Positions 50,530 through 60,203 of a stretch of DNA of 64,000 bases are shown here, piece by piece. The stretch is taken from NCBI RefSeq assembly GCF_001886735.1, contig NZ_CP018076.1:1054001-1118000 (forward strand), written 5' to 3'. The position numbers and the translations under genes were made by a program. Numbering within the stretch: the stretch's first letter is position 1; every line of letters starts with the position of its first letter. Below the pieces are notes generated by a model. That model had not been told where the DNA came from. It made no database searches and saw only the letters and a program-made list of their open reading frames with translations. The DNA is from Sulfitobacter alexandrii (GTDB lineage Bacteria > Pseudomonadota > Alphaproteobacteria > Rhodobacterales > Rhodobacteraceae).

Positions 50530-51729
50530 ATGTTCGACCTGTCGCATCCCCCCGTGGATTTCCTCGAAAATCCCTTCCCGCATTACGACCGGCTGCTGGC
50601 CGAGGCGCCCGTCTGCCCGCAGCCCGACGGCTCGGTCCTCGTCAGCCGCCATGCCGATCTGAACGCGATCTACCGCGATACCGGCCTCTATATCTCCGAC
50701 AAGAAGCAGGCCTTCGCGCCCAAGTTCGGCCCCGGCTCGCCGCTCTACGAACACCACACGACCAGCCTCGTGTTCAACGATCCGCCCCTGCACACCCGCG
50801 TGCGGCGCATCATGACCTCGGCGCTCACGCCCAAGGCGCTGGCGCGGATGGAACCGGGGCTGATCGCCACGGTGGACACGCTGCTTGATTCCATGCCCGA
50901 GAACCCCGACCTGGTGGAGGATTTCGCCTCGACCATCCCGATCCAGATCATCGGCAACCTGCTGGACGTGCCGATGGCCGAACGCGCGCCCCTGCGCGAC
51001 TGGTCGCTCGCCATCCTCGGCGCGCTGGAGCCCACCCTGACCGACGCGCAGCTCGAACGGGGCCATGCCGCCGTGCGCGACTTCAAGGCCTACCTGCAGG
51101 ACCTCATCGCGCGCCGCCGCGCCGCCCCCGGCGACCCGGAGACCGACGTGCTGACCCGGCTCATCAAGGGCGATGACACCGGCAGGCTGACCGAGGTGGA
51201 ACTGATCCAGAACTGCATCTTCATCCTGAACGCGGGCCACGAGACGACGACGAACCTGATCGGCAACGGCCTTGCGCTTCTGCACGACCATCCCGATCAG
51301 AAGCGCCGCCTGATGGACGATCCCGCGCTGATCGACACCGCGGTCGAGGAAGTGCTGCGCCTGCGCTCGCCCAACCAGTTCGGCAACCGCGAGACGACCG
51401 CCCCGGTCGAGATCGGCGGCCACGCGATCCCGGCGGGGACCAACCTGCACCTGTGCATCGGCGCGGCCAACCGCGACCCGGCAGTGTTCGACGCCCCCGG
51501 CACCTTCGACATCGCGCGCCGGCCCAACCGCCACCTCGCTTTCGCCGGCGGGCCGCACGTCTGCGTGGGGCTGACACTGGCGCGGATGGAGGGGCGGATC
51601 GCCATCGCCCGCTTCCTGCGCCGCTATCCCGGTTACGCGCTGACGGGCGATCGCGTGCCGGGCGGGCGCATCCGGTTCCACGGATACCGTCACCTGCCGG
51701 CGCGGCTGGGCAAGGCGCGCGGGCAATAA
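50530..51729 (+). CDS. Cytochrome P450 monooxygenase
   Basis: A 399-residue soluble bacterial P450. The I-helix oxygen motif is AGHETTTN, the K-helix ExxR appears as EEVLRLRSP, and the haem loop is FAGGPHVC345VG, with C345 as the iron ligand. Its size and motifs are of the CYP1xx bacterial type. No ferredoxin or reductase gene is adjacent, so redox partners are elsewhere. The substrate is unknown. A hairpin/palindrome-rich leader precedes it. Confidence 0.94.
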   Translation: MFDLSHPPVDFLENPFPHYDRLLAEAPVCPQPDGSVLVSRHADLNAIYRDTGLYISDKKQAFAPKFGPGSPLYEHHTTSLVFNDPPLHTRVRRIMTSALTPKALARMEPGLIATVDTLLDSMPENPDLVEDFASTIPIQIIGNLLDVPMAERAPLRDWSLAILGALEPTLTDAQLERGHAAVRDFKAYLQDLIARRRAAPGDPETDVLTRLIKGDDTGRLTEVELIQNCIFILNAGHETTTNLIGNGLALLHDHPDQKRRLMDDPALIDTAVEEVLRLRSPNQFGNRETTAPVEIGGHAIPAGTNLHLCIGAANRDPAVFDAPGTFDIARRPNRHLAFAGGPHVCVGLTLARMEGRIAIARFLRRYPGYALTGDRVPGGRIRFHGYRHLPARLGKARGQ

Positions 51730-51798
51730 ACGCTGGACAGGTCGCGGTGCCCCGGTCAAACTCGGGCCGTGACACAGCTACGATACACGAGGGGAAAC

Positions 51799-52092
51799 AT
51801 GCGTCTTTCAACCGGGGCGATGGCGGCAGTCGCCATGACACTCACCACGCTGGTGCCTTCGCAGGGCGCGGCGGACGCCAAGATCTACGCCTACCCGTCG
51901 AAGGCGAACTATTGCCCTGCCGGGCTTCAGCCGATCACGATTTCAGGGGTGATCTGCTGCGGCACGCCGAACCAGAGCGTGACCTATCAGCAGGTGATGG
52001 CGCATCCGGTGCGCCGGCACAAGCCGGTCAGACATCATTACGTCCGCTCGGCCCGCGCCCATTGTCAGGCGGGCCTCAAGGGCTGCGACTGA
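51799..52092 (+). CDS. Small secreted cysteine-containing protein
   Basis: A 97-residue protein with a signal peptide (cut near GAADA, residue 31). The mature 65 residues contain five cysteines (NYCPAG, VICCG, AHCQAG, KGCD) and several His/Arg in HPVRRHKPVRHHY. Disulfides and metal binding are plausible. I do not know the family. GAGGGGA precedes ATG 51799. It starts 69 bases after the P450 stop, in the same direction. Confidence 0.7.
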   Translation: MRLSTGAMAAVAMTLTTLVPSQGAADAKIYAYPSKANYCPAGLQPITISGVICCGTPNQSVTYQQVMAHPVRRHKPVRHHYVRSARAHCQAGLKGCD

Positions 52093-52148
52093 TCCGGTCG
52101 GCACGGTCCCGGCATGCGCATCCCGGGACCTGATCGGATCCGCGATGG

Positions 52149-52355
52149 TCAGAGAAGGCTGAGATCCGTCGCCATCTGGCGACCGTCGCGGCCTTCGGTC
52201 AATTCGTAGCTCACCTTCTGGTCATCAGCCAGACCTGTCAGCCCCGACCGTTCCACGGCCGAAATGTGTACGAAAACGTCGTTCCCTCCACCTTCGGGTG
52301 CGATGAAACCGTACCCCTTGGTCGTGTTGAACCATTTCACGGTGCCAGTTGGCAT
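52149..52355 (-). CDS. cspA: Cold-shock protein, CspA family
   Basis: A 68-residue single OB-fold RNA-binding protein with the RNP motifs KGYGFI and DVFVHIS, starting TGTVKWFNTTKG. Such proteins melt RNA structures. An AAAGGAGG ribosome-binding site precedes ATG 52355. The longer frame upstream is unlike the family. The leader region (52356-52519) is shared with the divergent ArsC/Spx-like gene, and an mRNA leader with regulatory structure would be normal for cspA. Confidence 0.93.
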   Translation of the reverse strand: MPTGTVKWFNTTKGYGFIAPEGGGNDVFVHISAVERSGLTGLADDQKVSYELTEGRDGRQMATDLSLL

Positions 52356-52519
52356 GATGTCCGTGCCTCCTTTGATCTTTGCGTTCCCGCCGCAGCAGGG
52401 CAGGCCCCGCAACAGGCGGCGCCCACAGGTAAAAAGATTGAGCGTCGGCACGGAAAATCAAGTTTCGGCGCCGAATTTCCTGCAATAAACTGGCCGGGAA
52501 CGAGGAAAGGGCCCGTGAA

Positions 52520-52840
52520 ATGCGCATCTACGGATTGAAGAACTGCGACACCTGCCGAAAGGCGCTGAAGGCGCTGCCGGGGGCGGAACTGGTGGACGTG
52601 CGCGCCGACGGCATGGACCCGGCGGTGCTCGATGCCGCGCTCGCGCAGTTCGAGGGGGCGCTGGTGAACACGCGGTCGGCGACCTGGCGGGGTCTGGACG
52701 AGGCGGATCGCGCGCTGCCCGCGCGCGACCTGATCCTCGCGCATCCCGCGGTGATGAAACGCCCGGTGATCGCGGTGGGGGATGCGCTGTTCCTCGGCTG
52801 GTCGCCGCAGACCCACGCGCAGATCAAGGCGCTGTCCTAG
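52520..52840 (+). CDS. ArsC/Spx-family protein
   Basis: A 106-residue thioredoxin-like protein of the ArsC/Spx/YffB family with C9-D-T-C12 near the N-terminus (IYGLKNCDTCRKALKAL) and the RPVIAVGD strand near the end. In this family the enzymes may be arsenate reductases, but the family also includes redox-related proteins without that activity. The C-terminal motif does not settle it. It diverges from cspA and converges with the doxX gene, whose end is 11 bases away. Confidence 0.85.
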   Translation: MRIYGLKNCDTCRKALKALPGAELVDVRADGMDPAVLDAALAQFEGALVNTRSATWRGLDEADRALPARDLILAHPAVMKRPVIAVGDALFLGWSPQTHAQIKALS

Positions 52841-52851
52841 CGCCGACCGGC

Positions 52852-53400
52852 TCAGGCGGGCCGTCGCGCGCCGCGCAGCGCCCGGTCGAACGATACCGGC
52901 CCCGCGCCCTTGATGATCAGCACCACCAGCAGGAACAGCCAGAGCGCGCGCTGGTCCAGCAACAGGGCGTCGGGAAACCGGTCGAACCACGCACCCAGCG
53001 CGGCAGACTGCCCGTGTCCCAACAGATCGGTGATGGATTGCACCACGACGAAACAGGCCATCCCCAGGGCCGCGAGGCGGGTGAAAAGGCCCAGCACGAT
53101 GGCGACGGGCAGGACGAATTCCGCCCATGTGCCCGCGACGACCACGAGGTGATGGAACAGGCCCAGCGCCTCGGTGTCATAGCCTGCCGCCTCGAAGGCC
53201 CGGGGAAAGATCTGCGCGTAGGCCCCGGGGGCTGGCACGAACAGGCCGGTGGGGCCGTCGCCCAGCTTGGTCAGGCCGGAATTGAGGTAGTAGACCAGCA
53301 GCACCGCGGCAAAGAGAAACCGGGCCAGCGTCGGCACCAGCCAGTCGGCCTGCGTCAACCGAAGCGCAAGGGCATCATAGCGTGAAACAAGCGGCGACAT
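52852..53400 (-). CDS. DoxX-family membrane protein of the bufferin operon
   Basis: A 182-residue protein with four or five membrane helices of the DoxX family: LARFLFAAVLLVYYLNSGLTKL, an HHLVVVAGTWAEFVLPVAIVLGLFTR helix pair and the final helix LFLLVVLIIKGAGPVSFD. In known bufferin operons a DoxX-type protein accompanies BufA-BufB-BufC, with an unresolved role, perhaps in membrane redox or secretion. It starts 13 bases after bufC ends, in the same direction, as the fourth gene of the operon. Confidence 0.88.
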   Translation of the reverse strand: MSPLVSRYDALALRLTQADWLVPTLARFLFAAVLLVYYLNSGLTKLGDGPTGLFVPAPGAYAQIFPRAFEAAGYDTEALGLFHHLVVVAGTWAEFVLPVAIVLGLFTRLAALGMACFVVVQSITDLLGHGQSAALGAWFDRFPDALLLDQRALWLFLLVVLIIKGAGPVSFDRALRGARRPA

Positions 53401-53413
53401 GTCTGTTCCTTTG

Positions 53414-54154
53414 TCAGGGGGCAGCGAAGGCCCCGGCCGTCAGGGCAGCGGCAAGGCTGGTGCCAAGATCGAAGCCCGGTGTGCGCAGCAGGGCGGCATC
53501 CACCGCGTCGCCCAGTGTCCGGCCCGCTGCCAGCGCTTCCAGCCAGTCGGCAGCACCTTCGGGCAGGGGATGCGGTGCGGGATCGTATTCGGGCCGGGTG
53601 ACCAGCACGTCCTGCGCCACGTTGGCGGGCTTGGGCGCATCGGGTTGCAGGTTGTAGCGCCAGATGTCGTAGAGCGGCCAGCGCGAGCGGAGGATGCGGG
53701 TGGCGGGCGCGAGCGTCAGGGTCAATGCCGGAAGGTCTTCGGGCGGCATCGAGGACAGCGGGGCCGGGTCGAAAGGGGCCGCGTCCGCCGCGTGGTAGGA
53801 CTGCCGCAGCGCGAGGTCGAGCCTGGCGGCGTCGGACAGGTAGCCGATATGGGCAAGGGGCGCGACACCGCGGATGAAGTCGGGAAGCGCCGCGCCGTAA
53901 TGCATCATCACCGGGGATGTGGGCGGATGCGCCCGGACGAAATCGGTGGCGAGGCGGTCGAAGGCCTGTGGGCCGATCAGCCTGCGCACGAGCGGGAAGG
54001 CGGTGGTCATTGCCTCGACCAGCGACACCGTGACGTTGTTGCGGTAGACGGCATATCGCCGTTCTGCCGATGCCGACGCGCCACCGGACAGGCCGGGCGG
54101 CACCGGCGACGCCGGGTCCAGCAGCGCGGCGCGGAATGCGCGTTGCGAGGTCAT
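53414..54154 (-). CDS. bufC: BufC-type maturation partner (DUF2063)
   Basis: A 246-residue protein. The first 90 residues form the DUF2063 putative nucleic-acid-binding-like domain (FRAALLDP.., [30 protein letters not shown]), followed by a domain that in RiPP systems serves as precursor-binding helper to the MNIO enzyme. It overlaps bufB by 4 bases (ATGA). The likely role is to bring BufA to the BufB active site. The family is also known as HvfC. Confidence 0.9.
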   Translation of the reverse strand: MTSQRAFRAALLDPASPVPPGLSGGASASAERRYAVYRNNVTVSLVEAMTTAFPLVRRLIGPQAFDRLATDFVRAHPPTSPVMMHYGAALPDFIRGVAPLAHIGYLSDAARLDLALRQSYHAADAAPFDPAPLSSMPPEDLPALTLTLAPATRILRSRWPLYDIWRYNLQPDAPKPANVAQDVLVTRPEYDPAPHPLPEGAADWLEALAAGRTLGDAVDAALLRTPGFDLGTSLAAALTAGAFAAP

Positions 54155-54999
54155 CCGGCCAGCGCCCGGGCGGCGCGTCCGGCTTCGGCGCGCAGGGTCG
54201 GCCAGTCGGGAACGTCGTTGTCCCATTCCACCAGCACGGGCTGCGGGCCGGTCTGGCGCAGGGCGTGGTCAAGCAGGGCCCAGACCGGGTCGGCCACCGG
54301 TCGCCCGTGGCTGTCGATCAGCAGCGGGGCGCCATGATCGTCGGTATCCGTGTCGTGACCGCCCACGTGAATTTCCTTCACCCGGTCGGTCGGGTAGCTG
54401 TCGATGTAGGCCTGCGCGCTGATGCCGAGATTGGTGGCGGAAATGAAGACATTGTTCACATCCAGCAAGAGACCGCAGCCCGTTCGCCGGGTCAGCGCGG
54501 CAAGAAAGTCGCATTCGGACAAGTCGGACTCCTCGAATACGAGGTAGCTGGAAGGGTTTTCCAGCAGCATTTGCCGCCCCAGAACCTCTTGCACCTGGTC
54601 GATGTGGTCGGCCACGCGGTCCAGCGTCCCTTGGGTATAGGGCAGGGGCAGCAGGTCGTTCAGGTATTCGGCCCCGTGGGTCGACCACGCGAGATGCTCG
54701 GAGAAACTGGCCGGCTGCGCCCGGTCGCAGAGCCGTTTCAACCGGGCGAGATGATCGCGGTCGAGCGGCCCTTCTCCGCCGATGGACAGGCCGACGCCGT
54801 GCACGGACAGGGCAAAGCGTTCGGACAGCGCGCGCAACTGTGCCATGGGGCGGCCACCGTCGCCCATGTAGTTCTCGGCGTGGATCTCGACCCATTCGAC
54901 GGGGCCGGGATCGGCCATCAGGTCAATGAAATGCCGGGGTTTGTATCCCACGCCGGGGGCATTCGGCAGCGGGTCTGCGAGGCGGGCCGCGTCGAGCAT
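54151..54999 (-). CDS. bufB: MNIO (DUF692) RiPP maturase of a bufferin system
   Basis: A 282-residue TIM-barrel metalloenzyme of the multinuclear non-haem iron oxidative family. Metal-binding stretches are present in order: [57 protein letters not shown] and LVEWDND. Relatives modify cysteines of a DUF2282 precursor into 5-thiooxazole groups that bind copper. It lies between bufA (62 bases upstream) and bufC (overlapping), so substrate and partner are both present. No RBS-based ambiguity for ATG 54999 is serious. Confidence 0.93.
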   Translation of the reverse strand: MLDAARLADPLPNAPGVGYKPRHFIDLMADPGPVEWVEIHAENYMGDGGRPMAQLRALSERFALSVHGVGLSIGGEGPLDRDHLARLKRLCDRAQPASFSEHLAWSTHGAEYLNDLLPLPYTQGTLDRVADHIDQVQEVLGRQMLLENPSSYLVFEESDLSECDFLAALTRRTGCGLLLDVNNVFISATNLGISAQAYIDSYPTDRVKEIHVGGHDTDTDDHGAPLLIDSHGRPVADPVWALLDHALRQTGPQPVLVEWDNDVPDWPTLRAEAGRAARALAG

Positions 55000-55028
55000 C
55001 CTGTCGCTCCGTCGTGTCGGGGGAAAGA

Positions 55029-55049
55029 CCCCGGACGCGGCGTCCGGGG
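55029..55049 (-). terminator. Hairpin between bufA and bufB
   Basis: A perfect 9-bp GC-rich stem (55029-55037 with 55041-55049, loop of 3). On the transcribed strand it lies 12 bases after the bufA stop and is followed by a pyrimidine run TCTTTCCCCC. It could cause partial termination or protect the bufA mRNA end, giving more precursor than enzyme. Confidence 0.65.
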
Positions 55050-55061
55050 CCGGGGGCCGGG

Positions 55062-55364
55062 TCAGGCGGGCAGGTCGCGATCCAATGCCTCGAGCGAGCC
55101 GGTACGGGAGGTTCCGTCCGCCATGTCGGGCAGTTCGATCTCGGCGCAGGTGCCCTGATCCACGAGGGTCCAGGCGTTGCCCTGATAATCCTTGACGGAG
55201 GTTCCCGCGCAGGTGGTGCCGGGGCCTGCGGCACAGTCGTTTTCCCCCGCGAGGCTGACGCCGTAGCACTTTTCCTTGGAGGCGGCGTCGGCGCTGGTGG
55301 CGTGGGCGGTCATCGCGGCGGCGACGGCGCCCGCGATTGCGAATGATTTCATGGCGTTGGACAT
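55062..55364 (-). CDS. bufA: Bufferin precursor peptide (DUF2282)
   Basis: A 100-residue precursor with a Sec signal peptide (residues 1-27, [10 protein letters not shown] end) and a core with four conserved cysteines C33, C44, C52 and C73 in EKCYG, ENDCA, TTCAG and GTCAE contexts, which match the DUF2282 pattern. Two cysteines of such cores become thiooxazoles, and the peptide then traps copper in the periplasm. No histidine is present in the core. AGGAGG lies before ATG 55364. It heads the operon bufA-bufB-bufC-doxX. The acidic tail past C73 is a local feature. Confidence 0.92.
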   Translation of the reverse strand: MSNAMKSFAIAGAVAAAMTAHATSADAASKEKCYGVSLAGENDCAAGPGTTCAGTSVKDYQGNAWTLVDQGTCAEIELPDMADGTSRTGSLEALDRDLPA

Positions 55365-55563
55365 GGTTCCTCCTGTTGATGCAGCCAAAGACGGTGTGCC
55401 CCGACTAAAGCAGGCAGCCGGGACACGCGCCATTCACGACCGAGTGTGTCACGATTCTGTCAGGAACCGGATCGGATTCTTACGGTTCATTGCGTGAAAC
55501 CGGGCCCTTGGGGGCGCCATTGTTTCAATCGGGGTCCGGGCGGCGTGGGCCGCCCGGCAAATG

Positions 55564-57549
55564 TTACATACCGCGCAGGTCGGGCGGGGTGGCTTCAAGC
55601 CCGAGTGTTTCAGCGATCTCCGTCAGGGCCGCGACGCTGGTCTGCTTTTCGCCCAGCCGGCGGACCGAGACCGTGCGTTCCTCGACTTCGCGGGCGCCCA
55701 CGGCAAGGATCACCGGCACCTTGCCGACGGAATGTTCGCGCACCTTGTAGTTGATCTTTTCGTTGCGCATGTCGGCCTCGGCGCGGACGCCCTTGGCCTT
55801 GAGCGCCGCGACGACCTCGGCCACGTAGTCATCCGCTTCGGAGGTGATGGAGGCGACGACGACCTGGCGCGGGGCCAGCCAGAAGGGCAGCTTGCCCGCG
55901 TGCTCTTCGACGAGGATGCCGACGAAACGCTCGAAGCTGCCCAGCGTGGCGCGGTGCAGCATGTAGGGCCGGTGTTTCGCCCCGTCCTCGCCCACGTAGG
56001 TCGCGTCGAGCCGTTCGGGCAGGTTCGGGTCCACCTGGAAGGTGCCGCATTGCCAGACCCGACCGATGGCGTCGGTCAGGTAGAAGTCGAGCTTGGGGCC
56101 GTAAAAGGCACCGTCGCCCGGCTCAAGCGTGTAAGTGCGGCCGGTCTTGCGGATCGCCTCTTCGAGCGCGTTTTCGACGTAATCCCAGCTTTCCTCCGTC
56201 CCGACCCGCTTTTCCGGGCGGGTGGCGAACTTGATCTCGAACGTCGGGAAGCCGAGTTCGGCATAGATGTCGGCGAGGAATTCGATGAAGCGGGCACATT
56301 CGCTTTCGATCTGGTCCTCGGTGCAGAAGATGTGCGCGTCGTCCTGGGTAAAGCCGCGCACCCGCATGATGCCGTGCAACGCGCCCGAGGGTTCGTAGCG
56401 CGTGCAGGACCCGAATTCGGCCAGCCGCAGCGGCAGGTCGCGGTAGGACTTGAGCCCCTGGTTGTAGACCTGCACGTGGCAGGGACAGTTCATCGGCTTG
56501 AGCGCGTTGATCCGGGTTTCGGCCTTGTTGACCGCCGCCGCATCGTCGTTCTCGCCGTCGCGGCTTTCGTCGACTTCGACGATGAACATGTGGTGCTGGT
56601 ATTTGTCCCAGTGCCCGGACATCTCCCACAGTTTGCGGTCGACGATCTGGGGCGTGTTGATCTCGTTGTAGCCGCCCGCGCGCTGCTTGCGGCGCATGTA
56701 GTCCTGCAGCGTGGTGTAGATGGTCCAGCCGTTGGGGTGCCAGAACACCTGGCCCGGCGCTTCCTCCTGCATGTGGAACAGGTCCATCTCGCGGCCCAGC
56801 TTGCGGTGGTCGCGCTTGGCGGCTTCCTCGAGCATGTTGAGGTGCGCGCGCAGCTTTTCCTTGCCGGTGAAGGCCACGCCGTAGATGCGCTGAAGCATCT
56901 GCCGCTTGCTGTCGCCGCGCCAGTAGGCGCCCGCGATGGACATCAGCTTGAACGCGTCGCCGGGCACCTGCCCGGTGTGTTGCAGGTGCGGGCCACGGCA
57001 CAGGTCCTGCCAGTCGCCGTGCCAGTACATGCGCAGCGGCTCATCGCCCGGGATCGCCTCGATCAGCTCGACCTTGTAGGGCTCGCCGTTGTCCTCGTAG
57101 TGCTTGATCGCGCGCTCGCGGTCCCAGACCTCGGTGCGGACGGGATCACGGGCGTTGATGATCTCCTTCATCTTCTTTTCGATCGCACCGAGATCCTCGG
57201 GGGTGAACGGCTCCGCCCGGTCGAAGTCGTAGTACCAGCCGTCCTTGATGACGGGGCCGATCGTGACCTTGGTGTCGGGCCAGATCTCCTGCACGGCGCG
57301 GGCCATGATGTGCGCGAGGTCGTGGCGGACCAGTTCGTTGGCCTGTTCCTCGTCCGCCATGGTGTGGATCGCGATGTCGGCGTCGCCGTCGATGGGCCAT
57401 GCCAGGTCGAAGTGCCGGTTGTTCACCGTCGCGGAAATGGCCTTCTTCCCCAGAGATTTGGAGATGTCGGACGCGACTTCGCCCGCAGTGATGCCTGCGT
57501 CGTAGTGCCGTTCTGCGCCATCGGGAAGGGTAAGAGTGATCTGGGCCAT
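55564..57549 (-). CDS. thrS: Threonyl-tRNA synthetase
   Basis: A 661-residue class II synthetase with an N-terminal TGS domain ([17 protein letters not shown]), editing domain (motifs around [16 protein letters not shown] and [10 protein letters not shown]), and catalytic core with [10 protein letters not shown] (zinc-binding Cys), motif 2 and [21 protein letters not shown] (motif 3). GAGGAGG before ATG 57549 fixes the start although the frame extends to 57894. It is a normal-length single gene. Confidence 0.97.
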   Translation of the reverse strand: MAQITLTLPDGAERHYDAGITAGEVASDISKSLGKKAISATVNNRHFDLAWPIDGDADIAIHTMADEEQANELVRHDLAHIMARAVQEIWPDTKVTIGPVIKDGWYYDFDRAEPFTPEDLGAIEKKMKEIINARDPVRTEVWDRERAIKHYEDNGEPYKVELIEAIPGDEPLRMYWHGDWQDLCRGPHLQHTGQVPGDAFKLMSIAGAYWRGDSKRQMLQRIYGVAFTGKEKLRAHLNMLEEAAKRDHRKLGREMDLFHMQEEAPGQVFWHPNGWTIYTTLQDYMRRKQRAGGYNEINTPQIVDRKLWEMSGHWDKYQHHMFIVEVDESRDGENDDAAAVNKAETRINALKPMNCPCHVQVYNQGLKSYRDLPLRLAEFGSCTRYEPSGALHGIMRVRGFTQDDAHIFCTEDQIESECARFIEFLADIYAELGFPTFEIKFATRPEKRVGTEESWDYVENALEEAIRKTGRTYTLEPGDGAFYGPKLDFYLTDAIGRVWQCGTFQVDPNLPERLDATYVGEDGAKHRPYMLHRATLGSFERFVGILVEEHAGKLPFWLAPRQVVVASITSEADDYVAEVVAALKAKGVRAEADMRNEKINYKVREHSVGKVPVILAVGAREVEERTVSVRRLGEKQTSVAALTEIAETLGLEATPPDLRGM

Positions 57550-57739
57550 CTGGGCCTCCTCGTCGGTTTGGCGCCTACGAGACGCCCGGTTGCGGGTATG
57601 TGTCCGCGCGTTCTGGCAAGCGGGGGGAGGCGCGTCAAGGGGCCGTCTGGCCCGGCAGATTGCAATCCGGGGACGCAGGCGGTCTATTTCCGGCAGGAAC
57701 CGGTCCGGTCGTCGGGCCGGCGCAACGGAGGATGACCCG

Positions 57740-58549
57740 ATGGTGGAAGTGGAATGGCAGCGGCTCAAGGCACATGAGATCCGGAGGCTGGCAGCGGCGG
57801 ACGCCGTGGTGATCCTGCCCGTCGCCTCGATCGAGCAGCACGGCCCGCACCTGCCGACGATGACCGACACGCGGCTGGGGCACGAGATCGCCATCCGGGC
57901 GGCGCGGCGCGCGTCTGAGACACGCCCGGTGGTGGTGGCGCCGGTGGTCTGGACCGGGTTGTCGGAGCATCACATGGCGTTCGGCGGGACGCTGACCATC
58001 GGGCCGGACACCTTTCGCGCGCTGCTGGGCGATCTGGTCGCCGCGCTGACGCGGCAGGGGTTCCGGCACGTCCTGATCGCCAATTCCCACGGCGGCAACA
58101 CCATCGCCCTGCAGCAGATCTGCAACGAGCTGGCGGTGACCTCGCCCGCGACGCTGGTGATGACGAGCTATGCGTCGGAGGCGGCGGCCGAGATTAAGGA
58201 GCTTCTGGAGGATCAGGACGGGCTGCAGCACGCCTGCGAGGCCGAGACGTCCATGATGCTGGCCTGCGAAGGCGGACTGGTGGACGCAAGCGATCTCGCG
58301 GCGCTGGCCAGCACGCCGGGCAGGGCGTTCCTGAAGGCGGGAAAGGGATCCTATCGGTGGCGGCCCTTCACCCATCTGACGGGCAACGGGGTCGCCGGAA
58401 ACCCGGCGCGGTCGAGCGCCGAGAAGGGCGAGCGGCTGCTGGAGGCCGGCGCGACGCAGATCGCGGCGCTCATCACGGACCCCGAGACATGGGCGGATCC
58501 GGAAGACCTGCGCCCCGGCGCGGTGGGCGGGGTGCCGTTCGGGGATTGA
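57740..58549 (+). CDS. Creatininase-family amidohydrolase
   Basis: A 269-residue metal-dependent amidohydrolase. Motifs [15 protein letters not shown] (Glu, His and Asp ligands) and ANSHGGNT fit the creatininase fold, whose members also act on formamidopyrimidines and creatinine. ATG 57740 follows GGAGG by 7 bases. It is divergent from thrS. The MFS transporter starts 67 bases after its end, so it may import the substrate, but this is inference. Confidence 0.87.
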   Translation: MVEVEWQRLKAHEIRRLAAADAVVILPVASIEQHGPHLPTMTDTRLGHEIAIRAARRASETRPVVVAPVVWTGLSEHHMAFGGTLTIGPDTFRALLGDLVAALTRQGFRHVLIANSHGGNTIALQQICNELAVTSPATLVMTSYASEAAAEIKELLEDQDGLQHACEAETSMMLACEGGLVDASDLAALASTPGRAFLKAGKGSYRWRPFTHLTGNGVAGNPARSSAEKGERLLEAGATQIAALITDPETWADPEDLRPGAVGGVPFGD

Positions 58550-58616
58550 GTTCGGTCCGGGCCGCCCTATCTGCCGTTCTTGCCGACCCGAACCGCCACT
58601 GACGAAAGACCGCCGC

Positions 58617-59870
58617 ATGTCCGCAACGCCCGCCCAGGACTCCTTCAGCACCATCGCAGGAACGGAGGAGGGCGACCGGCCGGACCCGCAGGAGGGGCGC
58701 AACGGCCTGCGCCACATCGCGTCCCTGTCGATGACCAAGGTCGCGGACGGATTGATCGACCCCAAGCTGGTGCTCGCGTGGCTGGTGACGGCACTGGGTG
58801 CGCCCGCCGTCTTTGCCGGGGCGCTGGTGCCGATCCGGGAGGCCGGCGCGCTGCTGCCGCAGATGCCGCTGGCGGCGGTGCTTCAGCGCATGTCGCGGCG
58901 CAAGTGGATCTGGGTGCTGGGCAGCGCGGGGCAGGGTGCCGCGGCGGCGTTGATCGTCCTCGCCGCGCTGACGCTGAAGGGCGACGCAGCGGGATTCGCG
59001 ATCTGCGCCGCCTTGGCCTTGCTGGCGGTCTGCCGGGCCGCCTGTTCGGTGTCCTACAAGGATATCCTTGGCAAGACGGTCACCGAGACGCGGCGCGGCG
59101 CCGTCACCGGGCTGGCGGGGTCCGCGTCCTCTGTCGGGGTTCTGGTCTTTGCTGGGGTGCTGATCCTCGGGCCGGGGCAGAGCCGTGGCGTGATCGTCGC
59201 AGCCATTGCGCTGGCGGCGGTGTTCTGGGGGCTTGCGGCACTTCTGTTTTCCACCTTGGAAGAGGAAAAGAGCGAAAAGGGCAGCGGCACGGACGCCGAT
59301 TTTTCCGTTCTGAAGGACGACCCGGCCCTGTGGCGTTTCATCATCGTCCGGGGCTTGCTGGTCTCGACCGCGCTGGCGCCACCTTACCTTGTGGTCCTGT
59401 CGGGCGAAGGGACGCTGAACAAGCTGGGTGCGTTGGTGCTGGCCTCGGCGCTGGCGTCGCTTGTCAGTTCCTACGTCTGGGGGCGGCTGTCGGATCGGTC
59501 CAGCCGGCGGGTGCTGATGTTCGCGGGGCTGCTGGGGGCGCTCGCGATGGCGGCCGCTGTCGTGCTCTGGTTCGTGGGGCTTGCGGCGCACTGGGCTGCC
59601 ATGCCGCTGGTTCTGTTCGTGCTGATGATCGCCTACCACGGGGTGCGGCAGGGCCGGTCCACATACCTCGTGGATTTCGCCCCCGAAGAGAGGCGCGCGG
59701 CCTATGCCGCCGTCACCAACACCGTGATCGGGGCGCTCTTGCTGGGCGCCGGGGTGCTTGGGGGCGGTGCGGCCCTGATCGGGGCGCAGGCGACGCTGAT
59801 GCTCTTTGCCGCGATGGCGGTTGCCGCGTTTTTCATCGGGCGGGGCCTGCCCGAGGCGGAAGCGCGATGA
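58617..59870 (+). CDS. MFS transporter
   Basis: A 417-residue protein with a polar 35-residue N-terminus and about twelve membrane helices in two bundles joined by a charged loop (LEEEKSEKGSGTDADFSVLKDD). The WGRLSDRSSRRVLM motif in loop 8-9 is the MFS signature. No substrate is suggested. A tight-knit unit with the creatininase-family gene is possible. Two internal tracts LAGSASSVGVLVFAGVLILG and the late VLGGGAALIGA are Gly/Ala-rich helices. Confidence 0.87.
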   Translation: MSATPAQDSFSTIAGTEEGDRPDPQEGRNGLRHIASLSMTKVADGLIDPKLVLAWLVTALGAPAVFAGALVPIREAGALLPQMPLAAVLQRMSRRKWIWVLGSAGQGAAAALIVLAALTLKGDAAGFAICAALALLAVCRAACSVSYKDILGKTVTETRRGAVTGLAGSASSVGVLVFAGVLILGPGQSRGVIVAAIALAAVFWGLAALLFSTLEEEKSEKGSGTDADFSVLKDDPALWRFIIVRGLLVSTALAPPYLVVLSGEGTLNKLGALVLASALASLVSSYVWGRLSDRSSRRVLMFAGLLGALAMAAAVVLWFVGLAAHWAAMPLVLFVLMIAYHGVRQGRSTYLVDFAPEERRAAYAAVTNTVIGALLLGAGVLGGGAALIGAQATLMLFAAMAVAAFFIGRGLPEAEAR

Positions 59871-59955
59871 ATACCGAAGTATACGTTGACTGCGACGCTT
59901 AACGGCGTAAATACGACTTGTGGACCTTGCACTTATACCCGTGAAGGAGAGCGGT

Positions 59956-60201
59956 ATGCCTAGCTACAACCGGACATTCGATCTTTCGGTCGCGGACCTG
60001 GACATGATCGAGGAATCCCTGCGCGCGCGCGGGCGCGAACTGTCCCGGATGCGCCTTGCGCTGAGCGGCGACAATCCCGCCGACATGGAATCGATTCGCG
60101 TGATCGAGGAAGATCAGCGCGAGAACGAGGAACTGCTTGGGCGGCTTCACGATCAGAAGATCTTCTACCGGCCCAAGAAGTCCACTTACATCGGCGGTTG
60201 A
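59956..60201 (+). CDS. Small helical protein of unknown function
   Basis: An 81-residue protein started at ATG 59956, with AAGGAG before it. Predominantly helical and charged (DMIEESLRARGRELSRMRLAL, then RVIEEDQRENEELLGRLHDQK), it probably forms a coiled-coil dimer. It has no signal peptide or metal motif. It lies 85 bases after the MFS gene and 2 bases before the end of the convergent MAPEG gene. I cannot name a family. Confidence 0.65.
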   Translation: MPSYNRTFDLSVADLDMIEESLRARGRELSRMRLALSGDNPADMESIRVIEEDQRENEELLGRLHDQKIFYRPKKSTYIGG

Positions 60202-60203
60202 TC

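Noticed and set aside
55561..57735. 724-residue plus-strand frame across thrS
   Set aside because: Mirror frame of thrS with Val/Asp/His-rich composition and no start site of merit.
57550..57739. T-box or other riboswitch upstream of thrS
   Set aside because: No T-box sequence or long leader structure is visible, and T-boxes are mainly a Gram-positive device.
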